Positions 21,565 through 34,600 of a stretch of 64,000 bases of DNA are shown here, in pieces. The notes below the pieces were generated by a model. The model saw only the letters and a list, made by a program, of their open reading frames with translations. It was not told the DNA's origin and searched no databases. Origin of the DNA: Colocasia esculenta (taxonomy: Eukaryota; Streptophyta; Magnoliopsida; Alismatales; Araceae); NCBI GenBank assembly GCA_014218235.1, contig CM024756.1, positions 71,918,152 to 71,982,151 of the forward strand. The letters are read 5' to 3'. A program made the position numbers and the translations under genes. Within the stretch, counting starts at the first letter, position 1, and every line of letters begins with the position of its first letter.

Positions 21565-21815
21565 GCACTTTGATTGATTTTCTTATCAATCAAAATATTA
21601 TAGCACTTTTGATTAACTTTCTTGTCAATCGAGATAGTATTGCACTTTGGTTATCCGAAGATAGCCGAGAGAGAGTATAGCACTGGTTTGTCAAAAGACA
21701 ACGAGAGAATATATGCACTTTGTGTTGATTGTCTTAGATTAATCTTGATAGTATGGCACTTGGATGTAATGCCGACATCCTGATCATTTAACTCTCGCGG
21801 GCAAATGGCACTTTC
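21565..21815 (-). repeat. Hairpin array with constant TATNGCACTT linker
   Basis: GCAC cores at 21565, 21603, 21642, 21680, 21715, 21756 and 21808 (steps 38, 39, 38, 35, 41 and 52) in linkers of the form TAT(T/A/G)GCACTT. Between linkers are different inverted repeats: 21569-21578 with 21585-21594 (10 bp perfect, 6-nt loop), 21647-21655 with 21660-21668 (9 bp with two G-T pairs, loop CGAA), TTTGTC/GACAAC, and GGATGT with ACATCC near 21761-21780. Stem sequence changes while pairing is kept. Confidence 0.85.
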
Positions 21816-22700
21816 GGGCGCTCTCCCCGGACCTGATCGGGCCCTATTGCGCTGGCATTGGTTATATTGTTTATCTTTAGCACAATCTTTAATGGCCAAT
21901 TGAGAGTACCAAGAAATAGATAAGAGCACTAGATGAATAGATGAGATAGTAGAGTGAACGTGAATAGTGAGCGAGTAGAGTACATCACGTAAAACAACAA
22001 GTAAACAGGCGATAATAACAGTGCACAACACGCGCACGTCGTATTGGCAGTCAGGTGGAATTCACGATCTTTCCGCTGGCCATGTTATGCACAAGTCCAG
22101 AGGTCCGACGTGATTCAAGGTAAGAGAGAAATCTAATAGCCGTTTGGATCATATTGATCCCTAATGGTGTAATGGTGTTAGGGTACAACCGTCTCGTCGA
22201 CCATGTGGGAATCCATGATCAGAGGAGACTTACGGAGGCCTTGTGCAAGGGCTCACTAGTCCGGTCAGAAGGAATATCGACGGAGAGTTCACCACAAACC
22301 AAGAGAAGTGTGTATTAAAATAGGTGCTCGACGTTCTAGAGGAATTCTAGGACAGTGGAGCGTCGATATCGGTATATAAACACGCAAGAAACGAATACAA
22401 GTCCTTTAAAATAGGGCAAGTAATGTACTTTTTTCAATAAATACCAGATACATTATGAGAATATTTCTGCAAGATTTCATCCATAAATGGATGGTTCATG
22501 TGGGTGCAAGTGCAAGAGAAATCATAGATAGAAATAAGTCGTGAAGATGTATTTAAATTATTCAATATTGCTCCATTTTTAAGTAAGTTTTTACTTGGGT
22601 ATAACCGTAAAAAGGCGTAAGAATTATTTAGAAGTGACATAAATATGTTTAGGGTTTTTTCACCAAATTCCTGTGAAGGCGACATAAGTCAATGAGGATT

Positions 22701-22888
22701 GCGACAGGGGGTAGGCAGATCGCGACAGGGTCCTATACGAATTGCGACAGGGCTGTCTATTCAGGCGGCCAGAACGCGACGTAGGTACTGTCGCATTCAG
22801 AAAGCAACAAGGAAGGCGTCGCAACGGCTTGAGAACGCGACAGTGGTCGGTCGCAATCAGACCCAGAAGGCGACATATCGCCTGTCGC
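22701..22888 (-). repeat. GCGAC half-site array with 5-9-5 inverted units
   Basis: Three single GCGACAGG sites at 22701, 22722 and 22744 (steps 21 and 22), then four inverted units of 18-19 bp, GCGAC-N8/9-GTCGC, at 22776, 22804 (GCAAC variant), 22837 and 22870 (steps 28, 33 and 33). The same unit architecture recurs in the different LTR at 44789-46312. Confidence 0.9.
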
Positions 22889-24018
22889 AATCTGGTGGTC
22901 TGCGCCTGGCTCTGACAGGAATCATACCATGCTTTGGATTGCGGGCCAACTTGAAATAGAATGATACAGGGTGCTTTGAAAAATCATAACTAATTGTATA
23001 GTGAACGAAAATCATGAACCAGTTGCAAATTAACTAGACATGTAAGGGTACTTCCAGTAAATAGGGATTCGAGAGAGAGCATGGTTTGAACACAGTTTGA
23101 GAACGAACAAACAAGTAACATAGAACATAACAGGGAGCAAGTTTGATTTTTCGAGCAACATGCACAACAACAAAATTAGGGCTTTCAGGAAAAAGATCCT
23201 ACATGCATCAGTTCTTACAATAAAATTTTCGTAGCATGGGATTGAGTATACAAGGAGATATGGATGATGTCTCGGGGTTATCATGTGCATCTCGGGGTTA
23301 TCATGTGTGCAGAACTTCAAAAAATTAAGAACAAAAGATAGTTGGATGGAAAAATATGAAACTTGGGGGTTTCGTTCCAGAGGGTAAGAAGAACCTACAG
23401 AAAAAGTTTCATGGTTTATGCTTGTGAGATGCCTACCTTTGACCGATTTGTCTTCTAGGGCTAGAACTTGAAGAAAAAGGGAAGAAGCTTCAAGCTCTTC
23501 CTCTCTCCACGAAATCCTCTCCTCCTTAGCCTCTTATCCACGTCCAGCAACTCTTGGCCACGAGCTAGGGTTGCCCAAGGGAGTTTAAGAGTGTATTTAT
23601 GCAAGTATGTATTTCTATTCCTACTACTACTCTAATTCCTCTTAAATTCCGAAATTTCCTTACTCCCACCTTCCTTCCTTGCTTTCCAATCTCTATTTAG
23701 ACTTGGAAAAGATCCAAATTCGTGCTAACCCATATGGGGTAGGTTAGGAATCAATTCCAACTCTAACTCCTATTTAATGCATTAAATATACCTTTTCTCT
23801 TAGGTAATCATTTAGTTACGAATTTAGGGTATTTTCTTATTATTCTCCTTTGTAAATTCATATTTTGACCCAATAAATTCTAGAAGATCCATTAAGCAAA
23901 GCCCATTACTCTTTCCTTTAAGGGGTTTTATTTAATTCTCTATTTAAATATCCATTTAGCTATGTTTAATTCTTATTCAAATTTTTATTTTCGCAAAAAT
24001 TCAGGTTGCTACATTCTG

Positions 24019-24640
24019 AGACCTTCCATGGTGGAAATATCAAGAAGGCTAGGGCAGTCTCCAATGTCAATGACATCATGCACGACCCACCTTGCTCATG
24101 GCCTCTGTGATTAGGTGGATTGAAGACCCAATACCTGACTTGTGATAAACATGTGTCTTAGGGTCAAATGATAAAAAATTCAAAAAAAAATAGAAAATAA
24201 AAAAAGGAAGAAAGAGAGTTTGTTGATGTGTACATACTTAGTTCCATTTTCTACATATTTCTCCTTTTATTTTATTTTTTAAAAAAAATTCAAAAAATCA
24301 AAACCCAAAAAAATTAGTGGTATCATGACATATATGAACATGTTCCTTATTTTTTATTCAAAAAAAAAACAAACAAAAAAATGCATGTATATATTTCCCT
24401 TCAATATTTCATTTTGTGTTCCTATCTTTAATTAGAGTTTAGCCCCTTGACCAGATCTCAAGAAAGATACATCGTTTAGGCAAGGGCTAAAGACAGATCT
24501 ACACTAACTTTTTTCCTTTAAGTGTTGTGGATGTAGGAACAAAATAGGAAACCATTCAAACACACATTGAATGAACAACTGCACAAAAGTCCACTAAATG
24601 ATCAAGTTTTTGTACATAGCATGAAGGGGGCATACCCTAG
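24019..24640. other. AT-rich Tat 3' internal region, no gene seen
   Basis: Begins with a short non-repetitive stretch (GAGACCTTCCATGGTGG...) that continues the host of the solo LTR, then runs of A and T from about 24160 to 24420, several over eight bases. No domain-bearing ORF. Confidence 0.5.
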
Positions 24641-24649
24641 TGTACATAT

Positions 24650-26690
24650 GGAGCCTCACTCCTCTCTCCTCTCCCCCTTGCTAGGCCCTCTGCCTACGCG
24701 AGCTATTCACCTCCTCCTCCCCTCCCTCTCGCGACGCCGGTCCAGGAGAGGCGATCTCGGCGTCGTCGAACGCCTCTGGTTATAGCCCTCCCCGCGCCAA
24801 GAACGGGTCTCCCATGGACAGGATATCGCGAGTGATGTGAAGGCCGACCAGTCCTCCCTGGTGCCTCCGGCTGGGCCTGTCGCTGCTGCTCCCGATGCTT
24901 CTTCATCACCTGGTTCCTTAGAATCTCAAAATCCATAGCAATCTGAGCTCGGGCCCTCTCCGCCTCCCTCTCCCTCTCCCTCGCCTCGAGTAGGTGACCC
25001 CGTGTTGTCAACAAATCCACCCTCAGGCTCTCCATCTGTGCCTCGAGGGTCGCCCCCGCTCCCTGCCGCTACACATAATGAGAAAATATGTTAGGTCATC
25101 AAATCATGTACAGAAAGATAGAGTCAATATCTTTCCTCTCCTAGCTCCCGGACCCTCGCCCCTCCCGGTCCCCACTGGGAGGTTGTGCAGACGAGCTCAC
25201 CCCTGTGTCCCGACTCTCCCGCACCCTCGCTAGCTCCTCTCTCTGCAATCACATTCATTGTTCAGTCAAATCAAATCAAATCATAATCCAAATTGTGGTT
25301 AAGGGTGAGTCGTGACTTACCAAAGACCGCGTCTTGGGGCTGAGTCTCTCCACCTCCACAGCTTGCTCCACCACCCTCCCCTCCAGGAGCCTCACCGCCT
25401 TGGACTTGGGCATTTGTCATCCACACTTGCATGTTAGAATCAATTAACTAGATGCCATGAGTTTAGGGTAGACATCACTCACCACTCACCGGTCTAGCCG
25501 GAGTCGCCTGGCGTAGTGTGCCCGGTAGTCAGCCAGGCATGTTGAGCTGTCCTGGAGGTCGGTGTGCCATAGGACCTACTCCCCTCTGCCCCTCCAATAG
25601 GCGACGGTGCTGTCGTGCTCCTCACTCCAATCACGGTCCTCGGCAAAGAAGCGTCGGTGGGAGTGTCCCTCTCTCCCTAGAGACGGTACCTCTAAGGCCG
25701 GCTGGTGCCAACCCAGGGTCCGTACCACCAACTCTAGGAAGAGGGGCTCGCAGGTCCCCAGGCAGAGCAACAACACATAGCAGTCGAAAAGTGGACGACC
25801 TGCCGCCACGACTAGGTGAGATGCATCTGCCTCCCCCGGTAGGAAGTCCAAACCACCTGCAATAGGAGAACACTGGCCGTCACATCAAATGGCAATTGAA
25901 AGCAAGAAGAGTGTTATTTGAGGTTATACCTGGTGATGGTGGAAAAGGTCTAGTCGTGCCTGCATGTCCTCCACATGCCGATCTGTCACCCTCGTGATCG
26001 GGCGCCACCTCCCACCGGGCCATGAGGGTACCATGGCCTGGCTCTCCTCTCTCTATAACAGCACCGCCCCCATGGGCAGGTGGGTGTACCCCCAGATCTG
26101 TGAGACAAAGAAGAAAAGATTTCAGTCAGGCACAATTTATTTATTCATTTAAATCAATGATAAGCACTAAAAGAAAGTTGCATACTTGAAGGAAGGGGGT
26201 GAAGCCCCCTGCTCTGAGAACACACGCGAGCTGCTGGGAGGAGTGAGAAGAGATGTCCCAGCATTGTGGTGCCCCAGCATAGCGCCCCACCTGCTCCAAG
26301 TCTCGCAGTAAGAGTATGAACTTGCAGTTCATCTACGATGACTGTGTCGGGAGGAGGAGCCGTCGAAGAGGTACGTCACGAAGATCCGACCGACTGCTCT
26401 CACTCCTCGCTCCTAGCTAGATCGCGCCCGCACTCCTGCACAAAACTCTCCAGAGTTTCTAGCACTCCCCTCCTCCATCCTCGCAGTCCCACGGCCTCCG
26501 ACGGGCCCCAAGCAAGATGCTCCGGATCGGCCTCCTCCGCCCGGCCACAAACTCCGGTCCCAAAAGCACTACCACATCATCATGGTAGTCCCTCCTCTCC
26601 TGTCCCACCACCGGCTCTCCCTAAACCGGCAGTCCTGTGAGATACACCACATCCTCCAATGTTGGTATCATGTGCCCCCAAGGCATAATG
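24650..26690 (-). pseudogene. Plant mobile domain (PMD) gene, 3' part, antisense to Tat
   Basis: On minus, right after the TAATG duplication, the frame reads CLGGHMIPTLEDVVYLTGLPV and GEPVVG, the hallmark PMD block (GEMTPTLEDVAxLTGLPVxGEPV). GT-AG introns of about 88 bp (26185-26098) and 73 bp (25929-25857) fit between FTPFLQ|IWGYTHLPMG and the following VWTSYRGRQMHL. Then comes LFDCYVLLLC...VVRTLGWHQP and DWSEEHDSTVAYWRGR, the family's C-terminal part, and a charged, probably coiled tail (24703-25060, rich in EREREAERARAQ). PMD proteins derive from transposons; their biochemical role is not settled. Stops and a shift near 26590 and 26055 indicate decay. The upstream exon is at 35939-36130, beyond the inserted element. 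Confidence 0.75.
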
Positions 26691-29600
26691 TGTAAGGCCC
26701 CAGATTTTTGTTCTCTTTATATATCTATATGTATATGAATGGTGTGTTGGGTGTTCGTTTGTTGTGTGCTTAGCATGCGTAGTTCATTGTGCCTGCTATA
26801 AGTTTTATCCTTCTTTTGAGCATGAGCATGTGCGAATATCTATATTATATATATAACATAGGTGTATATGATAATTAATGTAGAAGTGAACAATTAGCTA
26901 ATTAGAGTGTATTATAATACCAAGAATCTCTGACTTAGGATACTTGACTAATACTATGTGTGTGCCATCTAAATATGAAGAATATCCTATACTACCTATT
27001 TCATGGAATTTTGTATGGGAGTGTATGAAGTACATATGTGTATGTGCGTATGTATGTTATCTTGTGCGTGTGACAATTGTATACCTAATTCTACATGCAT
27101 AACCCTTGGTGTATTTGTGTATGCATGTGTATGATTAGTTGTAAGCGTTGCTCATTTGCATGGTTTAGCTAATGTGAATATTGTACTTCGTACATTGCAT
27201 ATGCATAAAGAGTTCAAGCATGTAGGTGTAATTAGTGGTTTATATTGAAATTCTATACTTCTCAAGAATAACATGCATGTATTTTTATGATATTTAGGTG
27301 AGAATAGTCAATTGGCTAAATTATGCATATAGTACATATTAAGGAATCCTATGCATATAGTACTTAAGCAATGTTAGGTAAAGTTGTGTAAGTTAATCTA
27401 ATTTCCGGTGCGCATGTTGTATCCATCTATTCCAAGCATAATGTACATAAGTATGCTACACCCGTGTGTGTATACTATATATATGTCAAATCAAGTGTGT
27501 GTGTGTGCAAGGACTATTTTATCGAATAGATTATCCTAGCTAACATAATCATATCACCCTCCTAATGATTTGCGAAGCCCTCATAATTCTTGTCATTTAC
27601 TTTGCCGTGTGTTGAGTCACACTTATGTAAAACATCATGTACGCATAGGTAGATATCTACGTACATCTATCTTAGTGTATTTATGTATGCTTGTGTATGC
27701 CTAGGTATGAATGATATTGATTGCCTGGTATGGTAATATACATGTTACACCTTATACATTGTATGTATATATATAGAGTAAGCATAGTTTCTGCATGTTT
27801 TAAGTTCTGGCCGAAGGGTCAATCAGCGTCAATGTGTTTATATTAAATATAAATAAGGTATGTATTGCATGATACTATGGATAAATATCGTATACATATT
27901 GCATGTATATAAGCTTGGTATGCGTGGTTTTCTACATAATTAGGGTTCTGGCCGAAGGCACCTTGGCGTCAAGCCCAGCCGTTGAGCCAGTGTCAGCGTC
28001 CAGACATGGACGCCAACACTAACTCCGGCGTCCAGCGATATGGACGTCAATCTCTCTTGGCCTGCATGCGCAGCAGAGCTGCAAGCTTCTGAAACAAGGC
28101 AAGCCAACCATTGGGGGATGTCCCCAACGGCTCTGAAGGGTGTCCTATCACCCTAGTGAGCGGGAGAGAGACTCCCTTAAGTCTGAACCCAAATGGCTCT
28201 CCCCACTCTTTCCCTTCACCCTTGCAAGAGGAGAAATAGAGAAAGAAAACCCTAGAGAAAGTCTGTGAGAAAACCCCTTTTATTACCCACAAATCCGACC
28301 CCCTGGAGGTTGATCCGGCCATCTACTGCGACAAGAAGAAAGCTGGAGCAAAGGAAAGGTCTCCCCCATCGCCCCCTTGCTGTGAGCTCATCCAAGACCC
28401 GGAGGAAGGTGATCTTGGAGGCCATCCTGCAACTTCTTGGGACTGCCCAAGGAGGTCTTCACCGAGCCCTAGATCCCTTGGAGGAATTGTGAAAGGCAAG
28501 TGACCTATCTATGGTGTCCCCGTATGAGTCTAGGTGGGTGGGTTTGCTATTTTTATGGATTTTTCTTCGAGTCCTAGACCCTCCCATTCACCCAAGTTTC
28601 AGAGCTCGGGTCTGTGCTTCTGCACAGACCTGATTCGACGGCAAGGTCCCTGGACGCCTGTGATGAGCTTGGCGTCCATCGGCCATGCCGCTGACCCTGA
28701 GTCAGCGGCCAGAGACCGCCGCCTAGTTCCTCTGGACAGAACAGTGAGCTGTTCTGTCCTCCTTATGTCATTAATTTCGGTATGTTTTCCGTGATGAGGA
28801 TATATGGTAAACCTTATACTCTATGTATATTTTAGTTGTGATGTGTGATGAATGTGGTGTGATGGTGAATGTGGGATAATGGTATCTTTTAAACTTGTGA
28901 GCATGACTTGTAGATAATCTTGTAAATCCTTGTTCATGATTTGAATTAGTGTGAATGCCTTGGTTTTAGTCTAATCATGAAGATCAGTGGGTCAGCATCT
29001 GTGTTTGCAAATTTTGGTAACTTATCCATGCTTGTGCAATTTGTAAATAAGCTCGGTTCGGTAAAAATAAAAGCATGCAAGAATGGTTTGTAAGGTTCAA
29101 TCCATAGATGTATGAATTAGGGTATTTTGTATCCTAATTCCTGCATATGTTAGTAGCTTATGTTTAAACAGCAAGTGGCTAAATTACAAGACGTGTTAAA
29201 TCCATGTTAACTTAAGTTGCTAAGAGCATGCTAATAGGTGTTTTATTTTCTGTAAATTTTACATAGCTCAGAAATATGAAACTTTGAGTGCATGATCTTG
29301 AACCCGAAAACAGCATGTGGTTAAAATTTCGGGTCATTGGATCAGTAAATAAAAGGTTATGTATTTTCATGTGAATTGTGATAATCTACGTATACTATCG
29401 AAATGTGCTTAGTTATTGTCTAAAACCAACTTGATTGATAAATTTACTGTGTTAAACTCCTGTAATCCGTAGTAGCATGATTAGGAGAAAAACAAGACAC
29501 ATTGTGCATGAGAAACGAAGGAGATGTGAGTGTTATGTGTAAAACACGTTAAAACTCGGTATGAGTAAAGTGTAAAAGTTGTGCCTATGTGACACTGCTA

Positions 29601-30943
29601 CCCTAGAGGCATCGGGAGCCGTATATAGAAAGTCCCTATAGAAGGCTCCATGTGATATAAGTTTGTCCCAAAGGCATTGGGAAAACCCCGGAGGTGGACA
29701 AGTACCACTGGATAGGTGGAGAGGGCTTCTCCCGGTCTGCGCAGTTACCAAGATTCACCACTGTATTGCCTAGGTGGTGAGTATGTGTATGAGTTGTGTC
29801 ATGTGTTGTGTTATGAGTTGTGTTGAGAGCTGTGCTAAGGAATGAGCACGAGCTATGAGATAGTTGTTAGTGTCCTCTACTGGTGGTTAGGACTATGTGT
29901 CATGGCAAATTGTTTAAGTAATGAAAAATGACTAAAGTGTGAGATATGTGAACATGGAACGTGGTAAGTGCCCAAGATGCACGGGTAAGTGCAATCGACG
30001 TGATATGTGATAAGTGAAGTGGAAGAGAAAATGATGTGGAAATGAGTAAATTGTGTAAGTGTGAACATGTGTACATGTCAATGTGTAAAGCGAACAATGT
30101 GAACGAGTAAGTGTGCAATCATGTGAAACTGAAAATGCGAGAGTATGTTATTGAAACCCATGCGAGACAAATCTGAAATCATGTGAAATCAGTGAAATTA
30201 TGTTATTAGCATCATGTTATTATGAGCAAAGATGTCTAGGATCCATGTTAGGGATAATTGGGGAAACGGGTACAATAATAGCATATGTTTGTTTCCTGAT
30301 ATGTTTTAAGCAACGTTGTATCTCCTTTCTTGGTTCTTTAAAGACAAGTTTCATAGTAAATTGAATAGAGAGCATGTGATAGGTAAATTTTATCCTACAA
30401 ATCTGAAAGCATGATCCATGTATAAACTTGTGAAACTTTCATGATAGGTTGAAACCTCAGAATGACTAGTATGCCATGTTTTGAAAATTGTAAATGTGCA
30501 TGTAAAACCCCTATGACTTATCGTGTATGTTATGGGTAGTGTTGCTTGCTGAGTCCTTGGACTCACTCTTGCTTCGGCGTACAGGTTGACAGTATCGTGC
30601 ACTAGAAGGAAGCGTGACGAGGATCATCATATAGAATATTTTGTGGAGCTGCTACCAGTTGTACTTTTCTTTTGCACAAAAGGATTTTTTATGGACAATA
30701 TTTGGGCATTGTAGTTCTCTTATTTTGTATTAATGTGGACATTGTCTTTCCATTTTGCTATTTAGATTGTGGAATGGTGTTGGTGACGGTTAAGAGTTGA
30801 GTTTTTTTTTATTCCTGTACTCTATTGCTATCCAGGTACATATCAACCTATCGACCAGTGTTGGGTTACATGTCCCACTGTGACGACGCCCTTTTACCGA
30901 TGGGGATTGGTATAATCGTACCGGTATGAAGAGGGTCGTTACA
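26691..30943 (+). repeat. 5' LTR of the LARD-like element
   Basis: 4253 bp, nearly identical to 31676-35938 apart from many one- to few-base insertions and deletions. No gene: AT-rich with TATG/GTGT-rich tracts at 26700-27900. A CpG-rich inverted-repeat cluster lies at 27960-28050 (for example GCGTCCA 27996-28002 with TGGACGC 28007-28013, perfect 7-bp arms), and a further GACG/GCGTCC-containing stretch at 28635-28730. Small ORFs on both strands (28047-28322 minus, 28265-28492 plus) are low-support. Confidence 0.9.
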
Positions 30944-30948
30944 GAGAT

Positions 30949-30961
30949 TGGTATCAGAGCC
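30949..30961 (+). other. Primer binding site of the LARD-like element
   Basis: TGGTATCAGAGCC, exact tRNA-Met type site, five bases after the LTR end CGTTACA (30943). Confidence 0.9.
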
Positions 30962-31121
30962 CAAGGTGAGACTGTACATGGATAGGCCATCACCGTCACA
31001 TCATTGCAAAGTCTTCATAGGGAATTGTCCATATATATATAAAATCTACTAATAGTAGATGGAAGATAGTAAGGAGAATAGTTAGAATATAGTAACCTAG
31101 GTTCTAATTGAGTTATTTATT

Positions 31122-31675
31122 TTGCAGACTATGGTTGGACGTGGTAGACGTGGTGCTCAGTCTCGGAGGTATGAGCAGAACCGCAAGCTGAAGAATTTCG
31201 TGAAAGGACTTAAGCCATCAGTGAGGGTTAGGCTTCTGGAACTCGATTCACGTACCTTAGGAGAACTTCTAGGTGTGACCACCCAGCAAGGGAATGGAGG
31301 CGGGATCTCTCCCAGAGGGGGAGGCAACTCCAAAGGAGAATAGGATCAAGCCATTCCAAAGGCAAGATAAGAAACAGGAGAAACCCTTGGAAAGTCAACA
31401 ATCAATTGTGGCCTCAAGCATCGAGAAGCCCGAGTGCACCCAGTGCGGGAAGCGTCATGGTGGGAAAGCATGTTCCAGGAAGGAGGAATGTGTCTTAATG
31501 TGGAAGCAAAGATCATCGGCTTAAAGAGTGTCGGAATCTGAAGACGAAGTTCACTCCGCGAGGCGTTTCACCGACCGCGATATAGGAGCGAGAGTAACTG
31601 ATGATGACCTCGGCGACGTCACCACAGGTACTCGATGCGATCTTCAAGGACGAAGATCTTTTCTAGAGGGAGGTG
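31122..31675 (+). pseudogene. Gag remnant and polypurine tract of the LARD-like element
   Basis: 31122-31343 encodes MVGRGRRGAQSRRYEQ and RKLKNFVKGLKPSVRVRLLE, a short piece like the capsid end of chromovirus gag. After a shift, 31294-31524 contains CTQCGKRHGGKAC and, one frame on, CGSKDHRLKEC, the two cysteine-rich knuckle blocks of Tekay-like gag. Between them most of gag and all of pol are deleted. TTCTAGAGGGAGGTG (31661-31675) directly precedes the 3' LTR and is the polypurine tract. Confidence 0.75.
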
Positions 31676-34600
31676 TGTAAGGCCCGGATTTTTATTCTCT
31701 ATATATCTGTAGGTATATGAAGGTGGTGTTGGGTGTTCGGTTGTTGTGTGCTTAGCATGCGTAGTTCATTGTGCCTGCTATAAGTTTTATCCTTCTTTTG
31801 AGCATGAGCATGTGCGAATTCTATATATATATATATATAAATAGGTGTATATGATAATTAATGTAGAAGTGAATAATTAGCTAATTAGAGGTGTATTATA
31901 AATACCAAGAATCTCTGACTTAGGATACTTGAATAATATACTATGCGTGTGCTATCTAAATATTGAAGAATATCCTATACTACCTATTTCATGGAATTTT
32001 GTATGGGAGTGTATGAAGTACATATGTGTATGTACGTATGTATGTTATCTTGTGCGTGTGACAATTGTATACCTAATTCTACATGCATAACACCTTGGTG
32101 TATTGTGTATGCATGTGTATGATTAGTTGTAAGCGTTGCTCATTTGCATGGTTTAGCTAATGTGAATATTGCACTTCGTACATTGCATATGCATAAAGAG
32201 TTCAAGCATGGTAGGTGTAATTAGTGGTTTATATTGAAATTCTATACTTCTCAGATAACATGCATATATTTTTATGATATTTAGTTGAGAATAGTCAATT
32301 GGCTAAATTATGCATATAGTACATATTAAGGAATCCTATGCATATAGTATGTACTTAAGCAATGTTAGGTAAGTTGTGTAAGTTAATCTAATTACCGGTG
32401 CGCATGTTGTATCCATCTATTCCAAGCATAATGTACATAAGTATGCTACACCCGTGTGTGTATACTATATATGTCAAATCAAGTGTGTGTGTGTGCAAGG
32501 ACTATTTTATCGAATAGATTATTCCTAACTAACATAATTCATATCACCTCCTAATGATTTGCGAAGCCCTCATAATTCTTGTCATTTACTTTGCCGTGTG
32601 TTGAGTCACACTTATGTAAAACATCATGTACGCATAGGTAGATATCTACGTACATCTATCTTAGTGTATTTATGTATGCTTGTGTATGCTTAGGTATGAA
32701 TGATATTGATTGCCTTGTATGGTAATACATGTTACACCTTATACATTGTATGTATATATATAGAGTAAGCATAGTTTCTGCATGTTTTAAGTTTCCCGAA
32801 GGGTCAATCAGTGTCAATGTGTTTATATTAAATATAAATAAGGTATGTATTGCATGGTGATACTATGGATATAATATCGTATACATATTGCATGTATATA
32901 GCTTGGTATGCGTGGTTTTCTGCATAATTAGGGTTCTGGCCGAAGGCACCTTGGCGTCAAGCCCAGGCCGTTGAGCCAGTGTCAGCGTCCAGACATGGAC
33001 GCCAACCTAACTCTCCGGTGTCCAGCGATATGGACGTCAATCTCTCTGGCCTGCATGCGCAGCAGAGCTGCAAGCTTCTGAAACAAGGCAGCCAACCATT
33101 GGGGATGTCCCCAACGGCTCTGAAGGGTGTCCTATCACCCTAGTGAGTGGGAGAGAGACTCCCTTAAGTCTGAACCCGAAATGGCTCTCCCCACTCTTTC
33201 CCTTCACCCTTGCAAGAGGAGAAATAGAGAAAGAAAACCCTAGAGAAAGTCTGTGAGAAAAACCCCTTTTAGTACCCACAAATCCGACCCCTGGAGGTTG
33301 ATCCGGCATCTACTGCGACAAGAAGAAAGCTGGAGCAAAGGAGAAGGTCCCCCATCGCCCCCTTGCTGTATAGCTCATCCAAGAACCCGGAGGAAGGTGG
33401 ATCTTGGAGGCCATCCTGCAACTTCTTGGGACTGCCCAAGGAGGTCTTCACCGAGCCCTAGATCCCTTGGAGGAATTGTGAAAGGCAAGTGACCTATCTA
33501 TGGTGTCCCCGTATGAGTCTAGGTGGGTTTTGCTATTTTATGGATTTTTCTTCGAGTCCTAGACCCTCCCATTCCCCAAGTTTCAGAGCTCGGTCTGTGT
33601 TTCTGCACAGACCTGATTCGACGGCAAGGTCCCTGGACGCCTGTGATGAGCTTGGCGCCATCGGCCATGCCGCTGACCTTGAGTCAGCGGCCAGAGACCG
33701 CCGCCTAGTTCCTCTGGACAGAACAGTGAGCTGTTCTGTCCTCCTTATGCATTAATTTCGGTATGTTTCCGTGATGAGGATATATGGTAAACCTTATACT
33801 CTATGTATATTGTTAGTTGTGATGTGTGGATGAATGTGGTGTGATGGTGAATGTGGGATAATGGTATCCTTTAAACTTGTGAGCATGACTTGTAGATAAT
33901 CTTGCAAATCCTTGTTCATGATTTGAATTAGTGTGAATGCCTTGGTTTTAGTCTAATCATGAAGATCAGGGGTCAGCATCTGTGTTTGCAAATTTTTGGT
34001 AACTTATCCATGCTTGTGCAATTTGTAAATAAGCTCGGTTCGGTAAAAATAAAAGCATGCAAGAATGGTTTGTAAGGTTCAATCCATAGATGTATGAATA
34101 GGGTAATTTTGTATCCTCAATTCCTGCATATGTTAGTAGCTTATGTTTAAACAGCAAGTGGCTAAATTACAAGACGTGTTAATCCATTTAACTTAAGTTG
34201 CTAAGAGCATGCTAATTAGGTGTTTTATTTTCTGTAAATTTTACATAGCTCATAAAAATCTGAAATTTGAGTGCATGATCTTGAACCCGAAACAGCATGT
34301 GGTTTAATATTTCGGGTCATTTGGATCAGTAAATAAAAAGTTATGTATTTTCATGTGAATTGTGATAATCTACGTATACTATCGAAATGTGCTTAGTTAT
34401 TGTCTAAAACCCACTTGATTGGTAAATTTACTGTGTTAAACTCCTGTAATCCGTAGTAGCATGATTAGGAGAAAAACAAAGACACATTGTGCTGAGAAAA
34501 CGAAGGAGATGTGAGTGTTATGTGTAAAACACATGTTAAAACTCGGTATGAGTAAAGTGTAAAAGTTGTGCCTATGTGACACTGCTACCCTAGAGGCATC

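Larger units (their letters stand above)
20946..24013 (-). mobile_element. Gypsy solo LTR inserted in Tat on the minus strand
   Basis: On minus it starts TGTAGCAACCTGAATTTTTG (24013 downward) and ends GGTTGGACA at 20946; length 3068 bp. It is flanked by TTCTG at 20941-20945 and 24014-24018, so it inserted as a unit and no internal sequence is left. The start is typical of chromovirus LTRs. It carries two array types (21565-21815 and 22701-22888) and a TATA-like TGCATAAATAC on minus near 23597. Its 21240-21780 part matches 1-560 in inverted orientation. Confidence 0.8.

Noticed and set aside
21565..21815. A CRISPR array
   Set aside because: The layout resembles one, but linkers are only about 10 bp, the units are hairpins, both LTR copies share the same stems, there are no cas genes and the context is a plant retrotransposon.
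26338..26640. Plus-strand ORF of 100 codons
   Set aside because: Lies opposite the PMD exon, is Ser/Pro-rich and has no family features; the minus strand carries the PMD hallmark motifs.
28047..28794. Genes suggested by ORFs of 75-91 codons in the giant LTRs (also 33037-33755)
   Set aside because: Frames differ between the two LTR copies because of indels, and no domain is visible.
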